Assembly: GCA_963665735.1 (NCBI GenBank)
Contig: OY762444.1
Coordinates: forward strand, 3,720,001 to 3,784,000
DNA from: CATOSK01 sp963665735
Lineage (GTDB): Bacteria; Chloroflexota; Dehalococcoidia; Lucifugimonadales; UBA3495
Reading direction: 5' to 3'
Length of the DNA stretch: 64,000 bases
The position numbers and the translations under genes were made by a program. This document shows positions 52,500 to 59,939 of the stretch, piece by piece. The stretch's first letter is position 1. Each line of letters opens with the position of its first letter. Under the pieces are notes generated by a model. The model saw nothing but the letters and a program-made list of their open reading frames with translations. It was not told the DNA's origin and made no database searches.

Positions 52500-53630
52500 C
52501 TAGGCCAGCGCCCTCTCGAAAACGTAGCGGCCCACATCCAGGTTTTCCCGGAAGTGAAACCCGTCGTAGGAACCGCCGCAGCCGATTATAGGAACGTCCT
52601 GCTCGTAGAGGGAACCGTGGGAACGCAGGTTGGGCGGCATTTCCACTTCGTCGGGGTTGCCGAAAACCACGCCCGGACTGCCCAAGACCATGATGTCGCC
52701 GATGCGCTCGCCCATCAGCCGGAAACGCCGGGCGGCCTCTTCGCGGGAAAGGGCCTCGTCAACGCCGTCGGTATGGTTGAGGACTTGCAGGGCCGGGCCG
52801 ATGTTGGCCGGGTCAACATAGACGTAAATGCAGCCGCCCAGGTTGGAATGGTGGACGGTGTACAGGTCTTTGATTATCGGCACGGCGTGGGCGGCGATGC
52901 CGTGCTGGGCCAGTACCGCCGGCAGGTGAATCATGCGGGACTTGGCGGACATACCGTGGTCGGCGGTTATCAGGATTTCAGCGTCGGGAAGGGAGTCCAG
53001 CAACTTTCCAACGGCAGTATCAAACAGGGCCAGGTGGCGGGCCGACTCCGGGGCTTCCGGGCCGTAGGTGTGCATGGCGTAATCGGTGGTGGTCAGATAA
53101 ACCAGGTCGTAATGTTCGCGGGCAATGGCATAGCGGGCGGCGTCCACAATCCAGCCGTTGACTTCCAGGGAGTAAATCTCCGGCGGATTGCCCACGGCGT
53201 CCACCACCCAGGAAGGGGCTTGCTCTGAGGAAAAGGCCAGCGTCGGGCCGGCTCCACCGGACCCGGCGGGGTTGTCGGCATCGCCCAACAGCCGGCGCAG
53301 CTTGTCCTTGGATGACACCATCAGGGAGCGGGCGCCCTGCCGGGCGGCGCGCTGGAACATGGTCTCGGCGCAAACGAACTCGCCCGACTCCATGTAAACC
53401 TCGGCGTCGCCGGAGCGGTCCCACCAGTAGTTGGAGACGATGCCGTGGCTGTGGGGGTAGCTGGCGGTGACCAGGGAAGTGTTGTTGACGTTGGTGACGG
53501 TGGGCATCATGGCCTTGGCTTCCACCATGAACCCCTGGCGGGCTATTTCCGTGAAGTTGGGGGCCGGACAATGCCGGAGATACTCCGGGTCGAGGCCGTC
53601 CACCATCACGATTACGGTTGTTCTTGCCAT
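52500..53630 (-). CDS. Alkaline-phosphatase-superfamily hydrolase, phosphonoacetate hydrolase-like
   Basis: 376 residues. Metal/catalytic residues of the nucleotide pyrophosphatase/phosphodiesterase fold: D11 in VMVDGLD, the nucleophile T46 in MPTVTNVNNTSLVT, then D near 205 (LFDTAVGKLL) and ITADHGM. The TVTNVNN-x-SLVT and HGIVSNYWWD patterns resemble PhnA phosphonoacetate hydrolase more than other members. Substrate therefore might be a phosphonate, but related phosphodiesterases are possible. It is first in the thrB-lysC-glycosyltransferase operon, an unusual location. No phosphonate transporter nearby. Confidence 0.78.
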   Translation of the reverse strand: MARTTVIVMVDGLDPEYLRHCPAPNFTEIARQGFMVEAKAMMPTVTNVNNTSLVTASYPHSHGIVSNYWWDRSGDAEVYMESGEFVCAETMFQRAARQGARSLMVSSKDKLRRLLGDADNPAGSGGAGPTLAFSSEQAPSWVVDAVGNPPEIYSLEVNGWIVDAARYAIAREHYDLVYLTTTDYAMHTYGPEAPESARHLALFDTAVGKLLDSLPDAEILITADHGMSAKSRMIHLPAVLAQHGIAAHAVPIIKDLYTVHHSNLGGCIYVYVDPANIGPALQVLNHTDGVDEALSREEAARRFRLMGERIGDIMVLGSPGVVFGNPDEVEMPPNLRSHGSLYEQDVPIIGCGGSYDGFHFRENLDVGRYVFERALA

Positions 53631-53828
53631 CGGATTACCCTGCGCGACGAATCGGGAAATTTCCGCCTAGACTCTACAACATAGCGGCAACGGCGACAAG
53701 GGAACCGGGGGCGGGCGGCGTTTTACCCCCTCCCCAACCCTCCCCCTGGTAGGGGGATGGAGGGGGGACGGACAGGAATGTCTATGCTGGTCTTGCCCCG
53801 GCGTTTCGGGCGGGGATATAGTGGGGTT
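53631..53828. repeat. Divergent gap with a hairpin-family repeat
   Basis: About 53727-53760 is a CCCTCCCCCTGGTAGGGGG member. The rest carries the 5' sides of both divergent genes, with no clear promoter. Confidence 0.6.
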
Positions 53829-56800
53829 ATGGTTGAGTATTTGCATATTGAGGCTTATCGGGAGAGTTTGGAAGAGCTTGTCCGGTTTGGGGGTTCGGAT
53901 AACGAACTGAATATCCGGCCGGCGTTTCAGAACTGTTTGGCTGCCTATTGCCGGGACCACCGGGAGAATCTGGTTCTGGTGCCGGAATTGGCGGCCAGCG
54001 CCGGGGTGATTCCCGACGGGACGGTTAAGGATTCGCTGCGGATGGCGCGGGGCTACTGGGAGGCCAAGGATTCCCGGGATGACCTGGACGTTGAGATACA
54101 GCGCAAGTTCAACCGGGGCTACCCACGGGATAACATCGTTTTCGAGGATTCCAATACCGCCGTCCTGATTCAGAATCGGGAAGAGGTCATGCGGGTCAGC
54201 ATGGCGCGGGACGGGGATTTGCACCGGCTCATCCGCCGATTCCTGGATTATGAACTGCCGCAAATCCGGGAATTTCGTCAAGCTCAAACCCAATTCAAGG
54301 CCGATTTGCCTACGGTGCTGGAAAACCTGCGGGCCGCTGTCGCCGAGGCTGAATCGGGCAACGCCGAGTACCAGTTGGCCGCCGGGTTGTTCCTGGAGCA
54401 GTGCCACCAGACCATCGGGCCGCAGGTGGCAGCCGCCGACGTGCGGGAAATGCTGCTCCAGCACATCCTGACCAAGGACGTTTTCCTGCGGGTGTTCGCC
54501 GAAGACCAGTTTCACCGGGAAAACAACATCGCCCGTCAACTGGAATCTTTGGAGCAGACCTTTTTCACCGGGGACGTGCGGCGGGAGGCCATTGACCGGC
54601 TGCGCTCTTACTACGGGGCGATTGGTCGGGCGGCTGACGAAATCGCCGATTACGCTGAAAAGCAGCAGTTCCTGAAGGCCATCTACGAGGACTTTTATAA
54701 AGCCTACAACCCGGCCGCCGCCGACCGGCTGGGGGTGGTCTATACGCCCAATGAGGTGGTGGACTTCATTATTCGGGGGGTTGATTACCTGCTGGAACGG
54801 CACTTTGGGCGCACTTTGGCCAGCGACAAGGTGCATATTCTGGACCCGGCCACCGGCACGGGGACGTTTATCACCAACCTGATTAACCATTTGCCGCAAG
54901 ACCGGCTGGAGTATAAGTACCGGAACGAAATTCACGCCAACGAAGTGGCGATACTGCCCTATTACATCGCCAACCTGAACATTGAATACACCTATAAGGA
55001 ACGGGCGGGCCGCTATTTGGAGTTTCCCGGCCTGTGTTTCGTGGACACGCTGGACAACCTGGGGTGGCAGGAAATGGGGGCCAGCGGGAGCGCGGTGACG
55101 CGGCAGAGCGCGTTTAACCTGGGGGGGTTGTCGGAAGAAAACTGGATACGGATTCAGGAGCAGAACGAAAGGCCCATCAGCGTTATTATCGGCAACCCGC
55201 CTTACAACGACAGCGCCGAAAGTTGGGGCGATGGCAGTTCCAACCGAGGATACCCGGAGATTGACCGACGAATCAGCGAAACTTATATCAAGGAAGGCAC
55301 CGCTCAACGCACCCACCAGTATGATATGTACAAGCGTTTTTTGCGGTGGGCCTCGGACCGGCTGGAGGACGACGGGATTATCGGGTTTGTCAGCAACGGC
55401 GCGTTTCTGGATGCCCGGCAGGACGACGGTTTCCGCAAAGTGGTGGCCGAAGAGTTCAATGAATTGTGGGCGATTAACCTCAAGGGCAATGCACGGACTA
55501 GCGGAGAACGCCGGCAACAAGAGGGCGGCAACATCTTCGACGACAAAATCCGGGTCGGCGTTGCCATCTACTTCCTAATTCGCCGGAAGGACGCAACCGG
55601 GTTCAAGGTCTTTTACGATGCGGTTGCCGATTTCGCCAAGTCGCCCGACAAAATAGGCCATATCAGTCACAAAGAATTAGAGGATTTTAACTTCACCTCC
55701 ATAACTCCCGACGCAAAGAACAATTGGCTGAACCAATCCAACAGTGGTTTTGAGCGGCTGTTGCCCATCGCCAACCGGGAAACCAAGTTCGCCAAAAGTA
55801 CGGAACAGGAAGGGGCAGTTTTCGGACTTTTCACCAATGCCGTGAAATCCAATCGGGATGAGTGGGTTTACGATTTCGGCATCGCCAACTTGAGAGACAA
55901 GGCACTTTTCTTTGCAGATACCTACAACGATTTCCTGGAAAGGGAAGTTTCTACCTTTGACCCGGTTATCAAGTGGAGCAGTACGCTAAGGGGTAGATTT
56001 GACCGGAAAGAACGATTGGCCTTTGATGAATCAAAACTGATTGATTCCCTTTGGCGCCCATTCGTCAGCAAGTGGTTTTTCGCCAATGTCGCTATGAATG
56101 ACCGTTTGACCAGCAACCACTACGAAATGTTTGGCGCAAATTTGCGGCAGTCCAACCAAGTCATTAACTTCTGTACCAACGGCAAGGATTTCTACGCCCT
56201 GGCGTCGAATAAGCCCACCGATTTTCACTTAACGGGGGACACCCAATGCCTGCCGTTGTACCGCTACACGGAGGAGGGGCAGCAGGTGAGCAACATTACA
56301 CAATGGGGGTTGGAGCGTTTTCGGGAACATTATGAAGGGGTGGTGATTTCGCCGGAGGACATTTTCGCCTACGCCTACGCGGTGCTGCACGATCCGGTTT
56401 ACCGCTACGACTACGGGGTTGACCTGCTGCGGGAGTTTCCGCGGCTGCCGTTGTACGCGGATTTTGAGTATTGGGCCGGTATGGGGCGGGAGCTGCTGGG
56501 GTTGCATCTGGGGTTTGAGGAGGCGGAACCGTTTGGGCTGGTACGGGAGGACGGTTCGGGGAAACCGGGGCGGGCGCTGCTGCGGGCGGACAAGGAAGGT
56601 GGGATTATTCGGGTGGATGAGCAGACGCGGTTGACGGGGGTGCCGGAGTCGGCGTGGCGGTATCGGCTGGGGAGCCGGTCGGCGCTGGAGTGGGTGTTGG
56701 ACCAGTACCGGGAACGGAAGCCGCGGGACCCGACGATTGCGGCGCGGTTTAACAATTACCGTTTTGCGGATTACAAGGAAGGGGTGATAGAGCTGCTGCA

Positions 56801-56996
56801 ACGGGTCTGCACGGTGAGCGTGGGGACGATGGACGTTGTGGACCGGATGGCGTATTGGGAGGGGGAGGAACTGAGGTCTTGGATTGACAGGGATGATGAT
56901 GAGTTTACGGACGTGGTGCTGTCCGATTGGTTTGATGAACCGGAGGATGAGGAGTGGTTGGCCGCGTGGCGGGAGTTGCCGTGGTTGGAGACATAG
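53829..56996 (+). CDS. Single-chain restriction-modification enzyme, type ISP/IIG-like without a helicase
   Basis: 1055 residues from ATG 53829. The N-terminus has a PD-(D/E)xK nuclease pattern: IPDGT then WEAKD (about residues 60-78). The middle has an N6-adenine methyltransferase with motif I DPATGTGTFI (about 340) and motif IV IIGNPPYNDS (about 455). The C-terminal about 350 residues resemble the specificity domain of type ISP enzymes such as LlaBIII. The SF2 helicase that stands between nuclease and methyltransferase in type ISP is absent, so this looks like a type IIG arrangement. Probably self-contained; recognition site unknown. A MazF-like gene overlaps its 3' end. Confidence 0.85.
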   Translation: MVEYLHIEAYRESLEELVRFGGSDNELNIRPAFQNCLAAYCRDHRENLVLVPELAASAGVIPDGTVKDSLRMARGYWEAKDSRDDLDVEIQRKFNRGYPRDNIVFEDSNTAVLIQNREEVMRVSMARDGDLHRLIRRFLDYELPQIREFRQAQTQFKADLPTVLENLRAAVAEAESGNAEYQLAAGLFLEQCHQTIGPQVAAADVREMLLQHILTKDVFLRVFAEDQFHRENNIARQLESLEQTFFTGDVRREAIDRLRSYYGAIGRAADEIADYAEKQQFLKAIYEDFYKAYNPAAADRLGVVYTPNEVVDFIIRGVDYLLERHFGRTLASDKVHILDPATGTGTFITNLINHLPQDRLEYKYRNEIHANEVAILPYYIANLNIEYTYKERAGRYLEFPGLCFVDTLDNLGWQEMGASGSAVTRQSAFNLGGLSEENWIRIQEQNERPISVIIGNPPYNDSAESWGDGSSNRGYPEIDRRISETYIKEGTAQRTHQYDMYKRFLRWASDRLEDDGIIGFVSNGAFLDARQDDGFRKVVAEEFNELWAINLKGNARTSGERRQQEGGNIFDDKIRVGVAIYFLIRRKDATGFKVFYDAVADFAKSPDKIGHISHKELEDFNFTSITPDAKNNWLNQSNSGFERLLPIANRETKFAKSTEQEGAVFGLFTNAVKSNRDEWVYDFGIANLRDKALFFADTYNDFLEREVSTFDPVIKWSSTLRGRFDRKERLAFDESKLIDSLWRPFVSKWFFANVAMNDRLTSNHYEMFGANLRQSNQVINFCTNGKDFYALASNKPTDFHLTGDTQCLPLYRYTEEGQQVSNITQWGLERFREHYEGVVISPEDIFAYAYAVLHDPVYRYDYGVDLLREFPRLPLYADFEYWAGMGRELLGLHLGFEEAEPFGLVREDGSGKPGRALLRADKEGGIIRVDEQTRLTGVPESAWRYRLGSRSALEWVLDQYRERKPRDPTIAARFNNYRFADYKEGVIELLQRVCTVSVGTMDVVDRMAYWEGEELRSWIDRDDDEFTDVVLSDWFDEPEDEEWLAAWRELPWLET

Positions 56997-57313
56997 TTTG
57001 GGCTCCGGTAGCTTTCACCGACTTGAGCGGTTCCAAGTCCCGACCGGTTCTGGTGTTGGCCGAGGTTGGGATGCGTGATTCGATAGTCTGCCAAATTACC
57101 AGCCGTCAACCGGGGAGGCCGGGAGAAATCTCAATCACCAACCAGGATATGCAATCCGGGAGCCTCACCTATGATAGCTGGGTACGCCCGAACAGGCTGC
57201 ATACAATCAACCAACGCCGTTTCTCCCACCCAATAGCCCAGGTTGGGGCGGGCAAGTTGGATGAAGTTTTGGAGGCGGTGCGGGGGTTGTTTTTAAGCAT
57301 TGGCGGCCCCTAA
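56981..57313 (+). CDS. MazF/PemK-like toxin domain protein
   Basis: 110 residues from GTG 56981, overlapping the previous gene by 16 bases; GTG 56954 is an alternative. GDIVWAPVAFTDLSGSKSRPVLVLAE is the PemK/MazF N-terminal SH3-like signature, followed by VCQITSR, ITNQDM, and WVRPNRLHTINQ, matching the conserved S/T and R sites of these endoribonucleases. No MazE-like antitoxin gene is adjacent; the upstream gene is the restriction-modification enzyme. Role could be toxin or an orphan domain protein. Confidence 0.82.
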   Translation: MVGDIVWAPVAFTDLSGSKSRPVLVLAEVGMRDSIVCQITSRQPGRPGEISITNQDMQSGSLTYDSWVRPNRLHTINQRRFSHPIAQVGAGKLDEVLEAVRGLFLSIGGP

Positions 57314-57574
57314 CGGCTGGCGGCTGGTATATAATCGCTCCACACGAGTAGCGGGAATTGTTCTAAATGATGACTGGCGAAAGGCGCACCGTCATTCCCG
57401 CGAAAGCCGGAATCCAGAAATTCCAGGGACAGAAAACGCACTTGAGGGCAAGAATCCCTGGATACCGGCCTGCGCCGGTATGACGGGTTCCGGTATGACG
57501 GGTTAATGGGGTTAGTCATCAATCATTCATCAAATCAATATGAACGTGACAGACTGCCAGGAGGAGGAGAGGTT
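57314..57574. repeat. Gap with two palindromic repeats
   Basis: CGTCATTCCCGCGAAAGCCG at about 57389 and an inverted relative (GATACCGGCCTGCGCCGGTA) at about 57463, then an overlapping GGTATGACGGGTT doublet (57477-57503). GGAGGAGAGG before ATG 57575 is the next ribosome-binding site. Confidence 0.7.
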
Positions 57575-57979
57575 ATGCCTAGAATTAAGCACGTTGCTAT
57601 CAGGACGGCGGACCCGGCCAAGACGGCGGCTTTCTATAAGGAAGTGTTCGGGTTGGAAGAGGTGGGGCTGGCGCGGGCCGGCTACTACCTGTCGGACGGG
57701 TACATCAATTTGGCGATTCTCAAGGCCAATGAGGACGCGGTGGGGGAAAGCCCGAGGGACGCCGCCGGGTACGCCGGCATTGACCATCTGGGTTTCGTGG
57801 TGGAAGACCTGGACGCCATGTGTCAGAAGTTGGAGGAAAACGGGGCCACGGCCACCAACCAGCGCATTGACATGGTGCACGGTTCGGAGGCCAACGCCGT
57901 TTCGTATTACGAATTGAAGTACCGGGGGCCGGACGACCAGGTAATAGACATTACCGAATCGGGTTGGATTGGGACTTAG
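57575..57979 (+). CDS. VOC-superfamily protein (glyoxalase/bleomycin-resistance fold)
   Basis: 134 residues from ATG 57575. IKHVAIRTADPAKTAAFYKEVFGLEEVG and GIDHLGFVVEDLDAMCQKLEENG are the two beta-alpha-beta-beta-beta halves; metal-site residues H6, H near 66 (GIDHLGF) and E near 115 are consistent with a metal-binding VOC protein. The substrate cannot be named. The following MFS gene at 58206 is on the same strand. Confidence 0.88.
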   Translation: MPRIKHVAIRTADPAKTAAFYKEVFGLEEVGLARAGYYLSDGYINLAILKANEDAVGESPRDAAGYAGIDHLGFVVEDLDAMCQKLEENGATATNQRIDMVHGSEANAVSYYELKYRGPDDQVIDITESGWIGT

Positions 57980-58205
57980 GGCGTGGCGTCGAATCAAGCC
58001 GTTATTCCTGAAAGGGCCGGATGCCACCCCCACCCTAACCCTCCCCCTTCGAGGGGGAGGGGATTTATCGCACACCCGCCAAGGGCGCCGGCTGTGGATT
58101 CCGGCTTTCGCCGGAATGACGGTGCAATATGATGACACGCCCTAAGCCTATGTTCTTGCGCGGCCGGGGGGGAGGCTGCTCCGCCGGCGCGGGGGTTAGC
58201 GTCTG
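57980..58205. repeat. Gap with hairpin and palindromic repeats
   Basis: CCCTCCCCCTTCGAGGGGGA hairpin at 58039-58062, followed by ATTTAT, a plausible terminator of the VOC gene, then a GGATTCCGGCTTTCGCCGGA copy at about 58097-58124. Confidence 0.65.
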
Positions 58206-59525
58206 ATGCTGGGGGAGCGGCGTTCCCAACTGGCGCGGCGGCTGCCCTTTTACTACGGGTGGGTAATCGTCGGCAACACGGTGTCGGTCAGCCTGTCCAC
58301 GCGCACGGTCATGGCGGTGGCGCTGCTGTCGGTGTTCGTGGTTCCCATGACCGAGGACTTGGGTTGGTCGCGGGGGATGTTCTCCGGGGCGGTCAGCCTG
58401 GGGGGACTGGCCGCAGTGGTGGCGTCGCCGCTGGTGGGGCGGTGGCTGGACAAGTACGGGGCGGGAGTCATCATATCCGCCGGTTCGCTGGTCACGGGGC
58501 TGCTGGCTTTGGGCCTGGCGGTGGTGGCGCATCCCATTGTGTTTTACCTGCTGTACGTGCCGGGGCGGATGGTGTTCGCCGGGCCGCTGGAGTTGGGGCT
58601 GCCGACGGCGATAAGCAACTGGTTCATCCGGCGGCGTCCGATGGGACTGGCCGCCGATGCAATCGCCAAGGCCGCCGGGCTGGCGATGATGCCGGTAATC
58701 GCGCAGCTAATCATCAGTGGTTGGGACTGGCGGACGGCGTGGGTGGTTATCGCCATTATCACGTTTTGCCTGGGGGTGCTGCCGCCGCTGCTGCTGGTGG
58801 CGCGCCGGCCGGAGGACATGGGTCTGGAACCGGACCCGTCCCCGGCGGGTAAGGAAAGCGGGCCGTCCACGTCGGACGCCGAGGGGCGACCGGCGGCTAT
58901 TGACGCATCCACCGAGGTCAATTTTACGGTGCGCCAAGCCCTGCGGACCCGGGCTTTCTGGATTCTGGCGGTGTTTTCCGGGGCCAGCATGATGGTGCAG
59001 GCGGGAATCAGCCTGCACCAGGTTTCCCATTACATCAATCAGGGGATACCGGACACCAGCGCGGCGCTGACGGCCGGGATGTTCGCCTTCGGGCAGATTC
59101 CGGCGAGCCTGTTCTGGTCGGCGCTGGCCCGTCGGATGCCGCTGCGGTTCCTGCTGGCGGGGGCGGCGTTCACGGTGGCGTTGGCGGCGGTGGCTACCAT
59201 CGCCAGCGCGTCGGTGATTCCCAGCCTGGCGGCGGCGTTGGCGGTAGGGTTCGGCGTGGGCGGGCTGCATTTGCTCATCCGGCTGGCGTGGGCCGACTAC
59301 TACGGGCGGGAGAATCTGGGGACGATTCGGGGGTGGACCATGTCGGCGCAGGTGGGCGGGCAAGCGTTGGGGCCGGTGTTGGCCGGGTTCCTGTTTGACG
59401 CGACGGACGCCTACCGTTTGCCGTTTACGATTTTCGCGGTGGCGGTGTTGCTGGCGGGGCTGCTGGCGTTGGCGGCGGTTCCGCCGCGGCTGCCGCAACG
59501 GGCGACAACTTTGGCGGGGAGTTGA
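58206..59525 (+). CDS. MFS transporter
   Basis: 439 residues, 12 predicted transmembrane helices in two halves with a central hydrophilic loop at about 208-240. RWLDKYGAGV after TM2 matches the MFS DRxG-type loop and FYYGWVIVGNTVS is the start of the OFA-like branch. Substrate unknown. Hairpin-family DNA follows directly after the stop. The other two MFS carriers of the window (24333, 62047) belong to a similar branch but are more alike to each other than to this one in their central loop. Confidence 0.85.
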   Translation: MLGERRSQLARRLPFYYGWVIVGNTVSVSLSTRTVMAVALLSVFVVPMTEDLGWSRGMFSGAVSLGGLAAVVASPLVGRWLDKYGAGVIISAGSLVTGLLALGLAVVAHPIVFYLLYVPGRMVFAGPLELGLPTAISNWFIRRRPMGLAADAIAKAAGLAMMPVIAQLIISGWDWRTAWVVIAIITFCLGVLPPLLLVARRPEDMGLEPDPSPAGKESGPSTSDAEGRPAAIDASTEVNFTVRQALRTRAFWILAVFSGASMMVQAGISLHQVSHYINQGIPDTSAALTAGMFAFGQIPASLFWSALARRMPLRFLLAGAAFTVALAAVATIASASVIPSLAAALAVGFGVGGLHLLIRLAWADYYGRENLGTIRGWTMSAQVGGQALGPVLAGFLFDATDAYRLPFTIFAVAVLLAGLLALAAVPPRLPQRATTLAGS

Positions 59526-59939
59526 CCCCCTCCCTAACCCTCCCCCTGGTAGGGGGCGGGGATTCTTGGTTGTCGGGGCGATTTCCGGTTGCCAAGGGGG
59601 TTTTTCACCACAGAGGCACGGAGAGCGCATAGGATTGGGAGGTTTCCCTATACCGTGTTGGTGATGGGCGTTGGTAGGGGCGCACGGCCGTGCGCCCCTA
59701 CGGGTGTTTGGGAGTGTTAGCAGGGACAAGGATGATAGAGGGGAAGGATTTGAGATTCTTCGCTTTGCTCAGAATGACATGGAAGGGCCAGGATGATATG
59801 GGGTGCGGCGATGTTATTGGCTTGGATTTCTGGATTCCGGCCTTCGCCGGAATGACGACGTTGGGACGTGGGGGGTTTTTGGTGGATGGGGGGGCGCAGG
59901 CTAAAAGTCTGCGCCACCGATGGGGGGGGCACCCCCACC
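59526..59939. repeat. Left repeat block of the MTase-HNH cassette
   Basis: Order: a CCCTCCCCCTGGTAGGGGG hairpin (about 59537-59561), a TTTTTCACCACAGAGGCACG segment (about 59601), a CCCTATACCGTGTTGGTGATG-like segment, the third perfect 28-bp palindrome (59674-59701), AGATTCTTCGCTTTGCTCAG (about 59752) and a GGATTCCGGCCTTCGCCGGA copy (about 59831). Much of it is repeated to the right of the next gene at 61790-61945. No gene is supported. Confidence 0.75.
59674..59701. repeat. Perfect 28-bp palindrome, copy 3
   Basis: Identical to 30766-30793 and 32884-32911. Confidence 0.9.

Noticed and set aside
53667..55520. 617-codon minus-strand open frame
   Set aside because: Antisense to the nuclease-methyltransferase gene, which has clear motifs on the plus strand.
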